Positions 1-11,887 of a DNA stretch of 64,000 bases are shown here, piece by piece. The DNA is taken from NCBI RefSeq assembly GCF_045679555.1, contig NC_092099.1, forward strand, positions 7,188,576 to 7,252,575, in the 5' to 3' direction. Made by a program: the position numbers and the translations under genes. Numbering within the stretch: the first letter of the stretch is position 1; every line of letters begins with the position of its first letter. Origin of the DNA: Salvelinus alpinus (Eukaryota; Chordata; Actinopteri; Salmoniformes; Salmonidae). The notes under the pieces were generated by a model, which had not been told where the DNA came from, did not search any database, and was given only the letters and a program-made list of their open reading frames with translations.

Positions 1-762
1 CAGGCCTCGGTGTAACGCTCATTCCTTCGACGATAAAAGCGAATCCGACCATCACCCCTGGTGAGACAAAACCGCGACCGTGAAGAGCACTTTTTTGCCA
101 GTGCTGTCTGGTCCAGCGACGGTGGGTTTGTGCCCATAGGCGACATTGTTGCCGGTGATGTCTGGTGAGGACCTGCCTTACAACAGGGCTAAAAGCCCTC
201 AGTCCAGCCTCTCTCAGCCTATTGCGGACAGTCTGAGCACTGACGGAGGGATTGTTCCTGGTGTAACTTGGGCAGTTGTTGTTTCCATCCTATAACTGTC
301 CCGCAGGTGTGATGTTCGGATGTACCGATCCTGTGCAGGTGTTGTTACATGTGGTCTGGCACTGCAAGGACAATCAGCTGTCCGTCCTGTCTCCCTGTAG
401 CACTGTGTTAGTAGATTCACAGTACGGACATTGCACAATTTTTTCCCTGGCCACATCTGCAGTCATCATGCCTCATTGCAGCATGCCTAAGGCATGTTCA
501 CGCAGATGAGAAATCAGTAGAAAGGCCTTTTTAGTGTCCTAAGTTTTCATAACGGTGACCTTAATTTCCTACCGTCTGGAAGCTGTTAGTGTCTTAACGA
601 CCGTTACACAGGTGCATGTTCATTAATTGTTTATGGTTCATTGAACAAGCATGGAAAATAGTGTTTAAACCCTTTACAATGAAGATCAGTGAATTATTTG
701 GATTTTTACAAATGATCTTTGAAAGACAGGGTCCTGAAAAAGGGATGTTTTTTTGTTGCTGA
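1..762 (-). mobile_element. Tc1-like transposon, cut by the window edge
   Basis: This is the 5' half of a Tc1/mariner element read on the minus strand. The frame at 456-214 encodes the N-terminal DNA-binding part of a Tc1 transposase, with recognisable segments RPHVTTPAQDRYIRTSHLRD. The conceptual translation continues in broken frames towards position 1, where the start of the catalytic domain lies. The terminal repeat lies at about 723-762 and a TA follows at 763-764. The part inside the window is frameshifted and cannot make a whole transposase. Confidence 0.8.
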
Positions 763-779
763 TACATACATAGTAGTAT

Positions 780-900
780 AACATTTACATTTACATTTAA
801 GTCATTTAGCAGACGCTCTTATCCAGAGCGACTTACAAATTGGTGCATTCACCTTATGATATCCAGTGGAACAACCACTTTACAATAGTGCATCTAACTC
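780..900 (-). mobile_element. L2-type LINE 3' tail fragment
   Basis: About 120 bp matching the extreme 3' end of the L2-type LINE at 3240-3956, including the motif atttagcagacgctcttat. Another copy is at 63170-63355. The fragment is severely 5'-truncated and contains no coding sequence. Confidence 0.75.
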
Positions 901-1008
901 AGAACAGTTGTCTGTGATCAGTTGTCTGTGATCACACTGTGATCACACAGATTTCAGTGCTGTCACTGGTTCATTGGTTACATCCCAAAAGGACACCCTA
1001 TTCCTTTT

Positions 1009-1680
1009 ATACACTGAACAATAATATAAATGCAACATGTAAAACATTGGTCCCATGTTTCATGAGCTGAAATAAAAAAATCGCAGAAATGTTCCATACG
1101 CACAAAAAGCATATTTCTCTCAAAATGTTGTGCACAATTTTGTTTACATCCCTGTTAGTGAGCATTTCTCCTTTGCCAAGATAATCCATCCTGCTGACAG
1201 GTGTGCCATATCAAGAAGCTGATTAAACACGATTTTTACAAAGGTGTGCCTTGTGCTGGGGATAACAAAAGGCCACTTTCAAATGTGCATTTGTCACACA
1301 ACACAATGCCACAGATGTCTCAAGTTGAGGGTGTGTGCAACTGCATGCAGGAATGTCCACCAAGAGCTTTTTGCCAGTAACTCCAAGTGCCGTTGCCAAT
1401 TTGGCAGTACGTCCAAACGACCTCACAACCACGTGTAACCACGCCAGCCCAGGACCTGGGAGGTGGGGTGGTGCTGAGGAGTATTTATGTCTGGTATAAA
1501 GCCCTTGTGGGGAGAAACTCAATCTAATTGGCTGGGCCTGGCTATCCAGTGGGTGGGCCTATGACCTCCCAGGCCCACCCATGGCTGCACCCCTGCCCAG
1601 TCATGTGAAATCCATAGGCCTAATTTATTTATTTCAATTGACCGATTTCCTTATGAACTGTAACTTAGTAAAATCTTGTA
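1009..1680 (+). mobile_element. Tc1-like transposon, internally deleted (family A, copy 1)
   Basis: It opens with the terminal repeat tacactgaaca and a long AT-rich 5' leader. It then has a short piece corresponding to the transposase N-terminus (1300-1470), and ends in the matching 3' terminal region (gatttccttatgaactgtaa). Most of the transposase gene is missing. The same family recurs at 10732-11886, 52029-52524 and 61676-62191. Confidence 0.8.
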
Positions 1681-1701
1681 GGTGTGGTAGAGACGTTAAG
1701 G

Positions 1702-1869
1702 CAGGGGTGTCAAACTCATTACACAGAGGGCCGAACGTCTGTAGGTTTTTCCCCTTCATTTAAGACTTAGACCAGGTGAGGGGAGTTCCTTTAGTGACCT
1801 TAAATCAGCAAAAGGGTGGAGTGAAAACCCACAGACACCCAGCCCTCCGTGGAATGAGTTTGACATCTG
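1702..1869. mobile_element. hAT-type MITE with 8-bp target duplication
   Basis: A 168-bp non-coding element. Its ends, caggggtgtcaaactcat on the left and atgagtttgacatctg on the right, are inverted repeats. It is flanked by cgttaagg (1694-1701) and cattaagg (1870-1877), a 7/8 match, which is the 8-bp duplication expected for hAT elements. It sits immediately downstream of a Tc1 copy. Confidence 0.8.
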
Positions 1870-1877
1870 CATTAAGG

Positions 1878-2773
1878 GGTCTACAGAGAATACGCACATA
1901 GGGCTGACAGAGTGTAGCGCAGTGTTGCAATGTCGTTTTTGAACCAAAAGGGATGGCTCCTTGGAAAGGAAGTCCCGCCCGTGTTTCCAGTATCCATGGT
2001 TGTTTATTAAACACAGAAGAGATGGACGTAATGCTACGTCGCTCCTACTACTTGCAAGCTTCCTTTGTGCTTTTATTTCTAGATTTTTTTATGCGCAATT
2101 ATGTCTGTCCCCAGTTTTTAGGAGTGTCTGTGCCATCATAGATTAGCAAGTCTAGTTCAAACATCAGAAAGTAGACAATGGTGTGTGTTTGCTAATTAGA
2201 TTTAAATCAGTTAAATTGAGTAAGCATTTTGACTCAAAAGGAGCCCATGGAGATGGTTTAAGAGTGCTTGCTATGTATCCACCATCTACTTGTAGGTGTT
2301 GGGGGGGGGGGGGGGGGGGGGGTTGGTTGGGTGTTTTGGACAGCCCAGACAGAGCTATGCCCTGAGGGCCCATCTACAAGTGGTTCATCACCTCACCAGC
2401 CCATCTCCCCAACTCCCAGGCCCTTCTGACCAACAATCAATGCACCTTCCAATCCCACCCTTGCCCTCTACCCCACAACTCCATCAACCTGCGCCCCATC
2501 TCCCTGACCAGGCTCAAATGGCCGGAAGAGGAAGACTGGAGGATCCTTTGGACACTGGCATTACACAGCGGGTGGATGACTTAAAGAAACAGCAGCGTCT
2601 AGTAAAGGCCATCTATGACATCATGGTACCATGGATAGGGTCTATTCATGATAGGGATTAACACCAGTAACCGGGATCCTGGGACCATTAAAACATTTCC
2701 CAAAAAATGTAATTTCCCCAGGTCGTGTCAACACAACATTTTCACCCCAATGCAATTCAACGAAATACATTTT
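1878..2773. other. No assigned gene; poly-G run and an unassigned ORF
   Basis: No recognised repeat or known gene. A run of 22 G occupies 2301-2322. A plus-strand reading frame at 2296-2661 gives a proline-rich stretch followed by a charged helix-like C-terminus (GITQRVDDLKKQQRLVKAIY). I do not recognise this protein. The frame begins in the G-run, so the N-terminus is not trustworthy. It could be a degraded exon or part of an unrecognised repeat. Confidence 0.35.
2301..2322 (+). repeat. Poly-G homopolymer, 22 nt
   Basis: Uninterrupted G22 followed by ttggttgg. The copy number may be affected by sequencing or assembly error. Confidence 0.95.
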
Positions 2774-3238
2774 TTATTTCACCTTTATTGAACCAGGTAG
2801 GCCAGTTGAGAACAAGTTAAACAAACAAACGTACAGTCTAACACAATAGAAATATCTACGTAGATGACCTGGAGCCAGTGGGTTTGGAGACGAATATGTA
2901 GCGAGGGCCAGCCAACGAGCATACAGGTCGCAGGGGTGGGTAGTATTTGGGCTTTGGTGACAAAACAGATGGCACTGTGATAGCAAATTGGATGCAGTCT
3001 GAATAGAGTGTTGGAGGCTATAAATGACGTCGCTGAAGTCAAGGATCGGTAGGATAGTCAGTTTTACGAGGGTATATTTGCATGAGGGTATGCAGCATGA
3101 GTGAAGGAGGCATTGTTGCGTAATATCAAGCCGATTCTAGATTTCATTTTGGATTGGAGATGCTTAATGTGAGTCTGGAAAGAGAGTTCAGCCTAACCAG
3201 ACACCTGGGTATTTGTAGTTGTCCACATATTCTAGGTC
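2774..3238 (-). mobile_element. LINE 3' end fragment, same family as 33246-38104
   Basis: The minus strand carries the C-terminal coding end and 3' tail of the LINE that is full-length at 33246-38104. The two line up from the tail (cctttattgaaccaggtagg) through the region equivalent to 33960-34330. Frameshifts break the coding frame. It is a 5'-truncated dead copy. Confidence 0.8.
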
Positions 3239-3239
3239 A

Positions 3240-3956
3240 TTTACATTTACATTTAAGTCATTTAGCAGACGCTCTTATCCAGAGCGACTTACAAATTGGT
3301 GCATTCACCTTATGATATCCAGTGGAACAACCACTTTACAATAGTGCATCTAACTCTTTTAAGGGGGGGGGGGTTAGAGGGATTACTTTATCCTATCCTA
3401 GGTATTCCTTAAAGAGGTGGGGTTTCAGGTGTCTCCGGAAGGTGGTGATTGACTCCGCTGACCTGGCGTCGTGAGGGAGTTTGTTCCACCATTGGGGTGC
3501 CAGAGCAGCGAACAGTTTTGACTGGGCTGAGCGGGAACTGTACTTCCTCAGAGGTAGGGAGGCGAGCAGGCCAGAGGTGGATGAACGCAGTGCCCTTGTT
3601 TGGGTGTAGGGCCTGATCAGAGCCTGAAGGTACGGAGGTGCCGTTCCCCTCACAGCTCCGTAGGCAAGCACCATGGTCTTGTAGCGGATGCGAGCTTCAA
3701 CTGGAAGCCAGTGGAGAGAGCGGAGGAGCGGGGTGACGTGAGAGAACTTGGGAAGGTTGAACACCAGACGGGCTGCGGCGTTCTGGATGAGTTGTAGGGG
3801 TTTAATGGCACAGGCAGGGAGCCCAGCCAACAGCGAGTTGCAGTAATCCAGACGGGAGATGACAAGTGCCTGGATTAGGACCTGCGCCGCTTCCTGTGTG
3901 AGGCAGGGTCGTACTCTGCGAATGTTGTAAAGCATGAACCTACAGGAACGGGTCAC
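3240..3956 (-). mobile_element. L2-type LINE 3' end with reverse transcriptase C-terminus
   Basis: An open frame of 187 codons runs from 3956 to 3393 on the minus strand. It encodes the region downstream of the reverse transcriptase palm in CR1/L2-type LINEs, with recognisable segments SRLDYCNSLLAGLP, LHWLPVEARIRYK and FAALAPQWWNKLPHDAR. The 3' tail follows (3240-3390), with a G-run at 3364-3374 and the motif atttagcagacgctcttat. The copy is 5'-truncated: the endonuclease and the catalytic YADD part are absent, so it cannot move by itself. Related tails are at 780-900, 43840-44200 and 63170-63355. Confidence 0.85.
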
Positions 3957-4119
3957 CGCGGGTCACCACGGGTCAGAACCGTGCGCAGCAAAAAAAATGG
4001 AATAGCACATTATACAAACGTCGCATGGAGGCAATTACTTCACACAAAGTCACTATAAAATTCACCCGCATAATTGACACTGCCGGACTGCACGAGACCC
4101 AGATTGCAGTGTAGATTTC
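3957..4119. other. Spacer between two LINE copies
   Basis: A short stretch with a tandem ggtcaccgcgggtcaccacg motif. No gene seen. Confidence 0.4.
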
Positions 4120-5990
4120 TGACCAGAAGATTGCAAGATGGCGCCGACAGAGGGTCGCCTCAATTCTAGTCCTTAGGAAACTATGCAGTTTTATGTATTA
4201 TTTCTTACATTAAGAAAATCTTAAGTGTTATTACATACAGCCGGGAAGAACTATTGGATATCAGAGCGACGTCACCTTACTAAAATTGCAACCAGGAATA
4301 CGACTTTCCTGAAGTGGCTCCTTTGTTCGCACCACCACCCAGGACATTTGATCTGATTCCAGAGGCCAACTCAAAACAACGTCGCCGCAGAAGAGGTAGA
4401 CGGAGCAGCTTTCTGGTCAGACTTCAGAGGCGTGCACACCACCCACCGCTTCCAAGTATATTACTCGCCAATGTCCAGTCTCTAGATAACAAGGTAGACA
4501 AAATTAGGGCAAGGGGTTGCTTTCCAGAGAGACATCAGGGATTGTGACACTGTTTCATGGAAACATGGTCATCTCAGGATATGTTGTCGGAGTCAGTACA
4601 GCCACCAGGATTCTTTATGCGTCGCGCCGACAGAAATAAACATCTCTGGGAAGAAGGGCGGGGGTGTATGCTTCATGATTACCGACTCATGGTGTAATCG
4701 TAAAATACAGGAACACAAGTCCTTTTGTTCACCTAACATAGAATTTCACAATCATTCTCCTCAGTTATTGTCACAGCCGTGTATATCCCCCCTCAAGCCG
4801 ATACGATGGCCCTCAAGGAACTTCACTGGACTCTATGCAAACCATACATCCTGAGGCTGAATTTATTGTAGCTGGGGATTTTAACAAAGCAAATCTGAGA
4901 ACAAGGCTACCTAAATTCTGTCAGCATATTGATTGTAGCACTCATGCGGGCAATACACTGGATCACTGCTACTCTAACTTCCACAATGCATACAAGGCCC
5001 TCCCACGCCCTCCTTTCGGCAAATCTGACCACGACTCCATTTTGCTCCTCCCGTTCTATAGGCAGAAACTCAAACAGGATGTACCCATGACAAGAACTAT
5101 TCAATGCTGGTCTGACCAATCGGAATCCACGCTTCAAGATGGTTATCATCACGCGGACTGGGACATGTTCAGGGTAGCCTCAGAATAAAATGGATTTATA
5201 CGCGGAGTCAGTTTATAAAGGAAGTGCATTGGAGATGGTGTACCTACTGTGACTATCAAAACCTACCCTAACCAGAAATCTGCATTCACGCAAAACCTAC
5301 CCTAACCAGATGGCTGCATTTGCGCAAAACTGAAAGCGCAAACCACATTTAACCATGGAAAGATGACTGGGAATATGGCCGAACAGTGTAGTTATTCCCT
5401 CCGCAAGGCAATCAAACAAGTGAAATGTCGGTATAAGATAAAAAAAAAAAAAATGGAGTCGCAATTCAAGGCTCAGACACGAGACGTATGTGGCAGGGTC
5501 TACAGGCAATCACAGACTACAAAGAAAACCTTGCTTCCAGACAAACAAAACACCGTCGCCCGCTTTGAAGATGATACAGTGCCACCGATGCGGCCTGCTA
5601 CCAAGGACTGCGGGCTCTCCCTCTCCGATGCCAGTATGACATTTAAACATGTTAACCCTCGCAAGGCTGCCGGCATTACTATCCGCTTCCTCAGAGCATG
5701 CACAGACCAGCTGGCTGGTGTGTTTACGGACATAATCAATCCCTATCCCAGTCTACTGTTCTCACATGCTTCAATATGGCCACCATTGCCTTTTTGGGTA
5801 CATGAACAAACTGAACTAAATGACTATAGCCCCATAGCACTCACTTCTGTCATCATGAAGTGCTTTGAGAGACTAGTCAAGGATCATATCGTGAAACAGT
5901 GTTTGATGAAGACATTGTCTGTATTGTTTTTTGGCCTTTTCCCCCAGCATTGTCCCAGCCATATCCGCGGCAGCAGGAAGAATTAAGTCC
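4120..5990 (+). mobile_element. Rex1-like LINE, 5' end plus endonuclease and start of reverse transcriptase, broken
   Basis: The element begins near a 5' motif caagatggcgccg (4134-4146). A basic leader follows, then an APE-type endonuclease. Recognisable pieces are LLANVQSLDNKVDK (about 4460-4505), VAGDFNKANL (about 4870) and the catalytic SDHDSI (about 5022-5040), the last two in the frame 4835-5188. The start of the reverse transcriptase follows in 5363-5890, with NPRKAAGI and LTSVIMKCFERLVKDHI. The copy stops there; the palm with the YADD motif is missing and several frameshifts are present. The matching 3' ends of related LINEs occur at 15095-18330 (minus) and 38719-39617 (plus). Confidence 0.8.
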
Positions 5991-6460
5991 TCCACAAGAG
6001 TATGGGGCTTGCCTGTCCTAGCCACTCAGTAGCTCACCATAAGACACTTCTAGCCCCTTCTTATTAAATGGTATCTGATGCTTTTATACATGTCTTACTA
6101 CTCGAAAGTCTTTATTCTCGCTCAAATCTCCCATGGCTTATTTTTCAAATGGTCTTGTTTCGATTCTAAATGTTGGCGCAAGAGTGAAGGTTTCCCGTGA
6201 GAGTGTAACAGTTAATGTGATTGGATGTTAATTATTTGACTATGGTACTTGTATTTGACATTGTGTTGTTATTTCACTGAACACTAGATGTTTCACTGCC
6301 AAAAATGAAATCAAACAGAGGCTACTCAGTTGAGAAAAAACCTTAACCAAACATATAGCCTGTTGGAAAATATAAATGTGCCGTTTGACTTTTTCTCCTA
6401 ATACACCAGAGAAATGTTTCCACTTGTGTCTTTGCCCAAGATAGTGACCATTGCCCAGTT
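5991..6460. other. No gene recognised
   Basis: AT-rich spacer between two LINE copies. No open frame or repeat I can name. Confidence 0.4.
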
Positions 6461-9400
6461 GTTTGTGTTAGATGTGAGAACACAAAAACCTAAGCCTCAT
6501 TGTCATCACAAAGAACTTTAAAAACTTTAGTGAACATGATCTTTATTTTAGTGACCTAGATTGTATTTCAGCTATCCCTGAACCTGATTTATATTTGAGC
6601 CTTTTTGCAGATGTCCTTAATACTTTTGTGGATAATCAAACTCCCTTTAACCCTTAATTCTTTTCAAGGTAGATCGAATGCCTGGTACGCTCTGGAATGA
6701 TCAGAATTCAATCATAAAAGAGATTTCTGGGTCAATGCCAGGAACACAGGCTTAGGCTCAGACTGGCAAGCTTTTAAGCAACTGAGGAATCTTTGTGACA
6801 AATCAGAATGGCTAAGTCTGATTATGTAACCGCTCTGATTGTAATGGGAACCTGGCTAAATTCTGGAAAACTGTCAAATCCCTGAAGGGTTCTACTTTCT
6901 CTTCTCTGCCACAACAAGTGAATTCAGACACCAGCCTCATTGCAGAAAGAAATTTCATCATTGATGCATTTAATCACCACTTCATTTCAGTAGACTCTTT
7001 GAAATAACTTCTAAGCCTATTTGCAATGATATTTGGGCTGGACGCTGAGAGGCGAAACTTGCTGAATGATAACCTCAAAGGTGTGACTCTTTATATAAAA
7101 AAGTAATGGATGCTTTGCTGGCAATAGACAAGAAATGCACAGGGGCTTACAAATTGCATCCCGGTCTGCTGAAGTAACGCACATTTTTTAAATTTAACAT
7201 TGTTATCTGGAAATCAGCTTTTGTGTTGCCATTCCATAAGGCTAGAGATCTTAATTGCCCCATTTAAAAGGCTTCCTTGTCTAGCTAAGATTCTTGAATC
7301 CTTAGTGAAATGTATTTTAAACGTAAACCCATCAGGGTTTAGGCCTAGGCATAGTACTATTACAGCAACCACTTTAGTTGTTAATGATCTTGTCCATGCT
7401 TTAGACACTACAATTAAATGTGCTGCTTTGTTTATGGACCTGTCAAAAGCTTTTGATAATAACATTGAGCATGCTATTTTATTGAATAAGTTGTCCTCAA
7501 TAGGCTTGAGCTCTGATGCCTGTTCATGATCACCTTAGTGACAGAACTCCGGCCTACGTGATTGATGGTTTTAAGTACATAAAGGTGTAACACAGGGGTC
7601 AATTTTGGGACCTGTTCACTATTTACAGTTGAAGTCTCGAAGTTTACATACACTTACTTTGGAGTCATTAAAACTTGTTTTGGCAAGTCGGTTAGGACAT
7701 CTACTTTGTGCATGACACAAGTAATTTTTCCAACAATTGTTTTACAGACCGATTATTTCACTGTATCATAATTCCAGTAGGTCTGAAGTTTACATACGCT
7801 AAGTTGACTGAGCCTTTAAACAACTTGTAAAATTCCAGAAGACAATGTCATGGCTTTAGAAGCTTCTGATAGCCTAATAGACATAATTTGACTCAATTGG
7901 AGGTGTACCTGTGAATGTATTTCAAGGCTTACCTTCAAACTCAGTGCCTCTTTGCTTGACATCATGGGAATATCAAAAGAAATCAAAGACCTCAAAGACC
8001 TCAAAGACCTCAAAAAAACCTCCACAAGTCTGGTTCATCCTTGGAAGCAAGTTCCAAATGCCTGAAGGTACCACGTTCATCTCTACAAACAATAGTACGC
8101 AAGTATAACCACCATGGGGCCACGCAGCCCTCATACCGCTCAGGAAGGAGATGTTCGGTCTCCTAGAGATGAACGTAATTTGGTGCGAAAAGTGCAAATC
8201 AATCCCAGAACAGCAAAGGACCTTGTGAAGATTCTGGAGGAAACAGGTACAAAAGTATCTATATCCACAGTAAAACAAGTCTTATGTCGACAACCTGAAA
8301 GGCCGGTCAGCAAGGAAGTCACTACTCCAAAACCGCCATAAAAAAGCCAGACTACGGTTTGCAACTGCACATGGGACAAAGATTGTAGTTTTGAGAAATG
8401 TACTCTGGTCTGATGAAACAAAAATAGAACTGTTTGGCCATAATGACCATTGTTATGTTTGGAGGAAAAAGGGGGAAGCTTGCAAGCCAAAGAACACCAT
8501 CCCAACCGTGAAGCACGGGGGTGGCAGCATCATGTTGTGGGGGGTGCTTTGCTGCAGGAGGGACTGGTGCACTTCACAAAATAGATGGCACATTGAGGAA
8601 GAAAAATTGTGGATATATTGAAGCAACATCTCAAGACATCAGTCAAGAAGTTAACGCTTGGTCACAAATGGGTCTTCCAAAATGGACAATGACCCCAAAC
8701 ATACTTCCAAAGTTGTGGTGAAAATGGCTTAAGGACAACAAAGTCAAGGTATTGGAGTGGCCATCACAAAGCCCTGACCTCAATCCTATAGAAAATGTGT
8801 GGGCAGAACTGAAAAAGCGTGTGCGAGCAAGGAGGCCTACAAACCTGACTCAGTTACACCAGCTCTGTCAGGAGAAATGGGCCAAAATTCATCCAATTTA
8901 TTAAAGGCTACCTGAAACATTTGACCCAAGTTAAACAATTTAAAGGCAATGCTAACAAATACTAATTGAGTGTATGTACACTTCTGACCCACCCTGGAAT
9001 GTGATGAAAGAAATAAAGCTCAAATAAATCATTCTCTCCTATTATTCTGACATTTCACATTCTTAAAATAAAGTGGTGATCCTAACTGACCTCAGACAGG
9101 GAATTTTTTTAGGATTAAATGTCAGAAATTGTGAAAACTGAGTTTAAATGCATTTGGCTAAGGTGTATGTAAACTTCCAACTTAAAATGTATATAAATCA
9201 CCATTGGTCAATCAAAAAAAAAAAGGTAACCTCATCTATATGTGGATGATACTATTATGTATGCTATTGCCCCGACTGTTGATCTGGCTGTGTCAAAACT
9301 ACATTCTGATTTTATATCTATGCAGGAATCCCTTTCTGATTTAAATAATGTCTGTATTTGATGTGGATTTGTATAATTTGTTTTGTTTTTTTAAATGATC

Positions 9401-10078
9401 TTCCTATTTCTTTGTGTAACCCCTCTGGCTGTTCCGTTTGTTTTGCATGTTACTGTTTTAAACGGCTTTAAATAAATCAAATACGGGCTAAACTAAATAC
9501 ACGTTATTAAACTCTCGTAGGAATGTTTCAGATTAACTACATGTTCACTCATTGGATGGTTTTCCAATCGAACGTGTTCCCGCATACATATTTAAGCATT
9601 TGGATTGATATGGATTTGACGTTTAAATAAATAAATGGATGAGCTGGTTAAGAAGCTAAGATTTAAAGTTAACTTTTTCTACAGAAACACATTGTGCCTT
9701 TGTCTAATCAATATTCAGTTAACCCTTTCATATCTTCTTGATTATGGTGATATTTATCAAAGGGCAGCTGCTACTACTCTTAAATCTTTGGATGCCATCT
9801 ACCCTAGTGCCCTTTGTTTTGTTACAGGTGACAGTTGGTTAACTCTTGAGGTTCTCTACAAAGCTGGGTAAATCTGCTTTTAGTTTCAGTCCACCATATT
9901 GCTAGAACAAAATTTGAAATATATTTCATCTTCTGACGCCGTTCGGGCAGTTTAAAATATTGATTGGGGACTTATTTGTGGAAGAATGTAAGTTTTATTT
10001 GTGCTTCCCATGACTGTTTTTGTATTTTAACATCCTAGGTCTCATTGTCTTCCCTGTTAAAATAAAGATTAAATAAAA
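6460..10078 (+). mobile_element. CR1/RSg-1-like LINE, degraded, split by a Tc1 insertion
   Basis: Two halves, 6460-7625 and 9190-10078, flank a Sleeping Beauty-type element. The first half holds the linker and reverse transcriptase pieces, including FMDLSKAFDNNIEHAILL in the frame 7200-7529. The second half opens with HLYVDDTIMYA, where the catalytic motif is YVDD. It then has the C-terminal region around 9635-9871 (LLDYGDIYQRAA). Removing the insertion with one TA rejoins the coding sequence as ACT ATT TAT ATA AAT (TIYIN), as in related LINEs. The copy ends in an AATAAA-containing A-rich tail (about 10060-10078). Many frameshifts and deletions are present. Confidence 0.75.
7626..9189 (+). 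mobile_element. Sleeping Beauty-type Tc1 transposon, inactive copy 1
   Basis: It begins cagttgaagt with TA duplications at 7624-7625 and 9190-9191. The salmonid SB-type inverted/direct repeat structure is visible: a second gaagtttacatac repeat lies about 160 bp inside the left end. The transposase is recognisable on the plus strand ([14 protein letters not shown] at about 8410-8450, then [19 protein letters not shown]) but is broken by indels. The N-terminus near 7975-8015 is replaced by short tandem repeats of a 10-bp unit. It inserted into the reverse transcriptase of a LINE. Confidence 0.92.
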
Positions 10079-10731
10079 CATCTGATGGACTTGGCCACAT
10101 GCACAATATGCATAGGAACAACAAACTATTCAAAGAAATCATAACAACTGATTACCACACAAGATTTAAAGGGAAATGTTTGAGACTACTTTGTCACAGC
10201 CTACCCGGCTATGTTAGAATTACAGTTAGTCAGAGCCCCAGGCAACTGCATTTTGAGTTTAAAACATGAGGTAGAATCTGTAACAAGTCAGTATATTTTG
10301 CAGTATAATTTGCTCCATAATTACCCACTCACACCATGCTGAGAATGTCTATATATTGTAATAGCCAAAGTTGAAACCTGTCTTATGCGCAACCAAGACA
10401 ATCGCAGCATAAAAATACCCACGTTTCCAAAAAACACTGCTGTCTCTCCATTGATCGTGTTGTGGGTTGAATTTGAGTTTCAATGAAGAAACATGGCTGA
10501 GCTCTTTGACTGGGAGTGTAAAGGCCAAATCAAAACGTGAATGAGCATTGCTTTGCATAGATGCAATAAAAAATAAGCATCTAAAGGCTTGTGTGATATG
10601 AGACTTAGACAGAATTCCTGAGAGGACAATAAAATCCCTTTGTAATAGAGTTCACCCTGATACAAGTTACCACAGAGATCATACATCCATATAGATAGCT
10701 TCAGAGTTATCCTCAGTGAAGAACTTTCATA
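10079..10731. other. No gene recognised
   Basis: No coding sequence with family resemblance and no repeat I can name. Confidence 0.4.
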
Positions 10732-11886
10732 TACACTGAACAAAAGAAAAATGCAACATGTAAAGTGTTGGTTCCATGTTTCATGAACTGAAATAACTTT
10801 CCATTTTCCATTTCTCTCAAATGTTGTGCACAAATGTGTTTACATCCCTGGTAGTCAGCATTTCTCCTTTGCCAAGATAATCCATCCACCTGACAGGTGT
10901 GGCATATCAATAAGTTGATTAAACAGCATGATCCTTACACAGGTGCACCTTGTGCTGGGGACAACAAAAGGCCACTCTAAAATGTGCAGTTTCGGCACAA
11001 CACAATGCCACAGATGTCTCAAGTTGAGGGTGTGTGCAATTGGCATGCTGACTGTAGGAATGTCCACCAGAGTTGTTACCAGATAGAGAAATTAACATTA
11101 AACTACCATAAGCCGCCAACACTGTTTTAGAGAATTTGGCAGTATGTCCAACCGGTCTCAACAGCAGACCATGTGTAACCACGGCTAGCCCTGGACCTCC
11201 ACATCTGGCTTCTTTACCTGCGGGATCATCTGAGACCAGCCACCTGACAGCTAATAAAACTGTGGGTTTGCACAACCGAAGAAAGTCTGGACACTGTCAG
11301 AAACCGTCTCAAGAAAGCGCATCTGCGTGCTCATCCTCACCAGGGTCTTTACCTGACTCCAGTTCGGCATCGTAACTGACTTCAGTGGACAAATACTCAC
11401 CTTTGATGGCCACTGGCCCACTGGAGAAGTGTGCTCTTCACGGATGAATCCCGATTTCAACTGTACCGGGCAGATAATGTGTATGGCATCGTGTGGGCGA
11501 GCGGTTTGCTGATGTCAAAGTTGTGAACAGAGTGCACCATGATTGCGGTGAGTTTATGGTATGGACAGGCATAAGCTACGGATAACGAACACAATTGCAT
11601 TATCTCGATGGCAATTTGAATGCACAGAGATACCTGTGATGAGATCCTGAGGCTCATTGTCGTGCCATTCATCCGTATACAATTCATCATTCATCTGTAT
11701 ACAATTCCTGGAGGCTGTAATGTTTAAGGTGACCAACAAACCTATATCTGTATTTCCAGTCATGTGAAATCCATTGATTAGGGCCTAATGAATGTGGGTG
11801 GGTGGGCCTATGTGAAATCCATAGGCCTAATTTATTTATTTCAATTGACTGATTTCCTTATATGAACTCTCAGTAAAATCTTCGAA
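10732..11886 (+). mobile_element. Tc1-like transposon (family A, copy 2)
   Basis: Starts with tacactgaacaaaa and ends with the matching terminal region at about 11830-11886. The interior keeps N-terminal and middle transposase pieces in broken frames, for example the stretch encoding VLFTDESRFQLYRAD at about 11428-11472. A deletion removes the last catalytic part. It is the most complete of the four family-A copies in this window and is not functional. Confidence 0.85.
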
Positions 11887-11887
11887 A

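Noticed and set aside
7980-8015. Tandem aaagacctc units as a possible minisatellite gene feature
   Set aside because: A local slippage expansion inside the dead Sleeping Beauty-type transposase start.
8140-8505. 121-codon minus-strand frame
   Set aside because: Antisense of the Sleeping Beauty-type transposase. The similar minus frames at 24963-25628 and 57323-57829 are rejected for the same reason.
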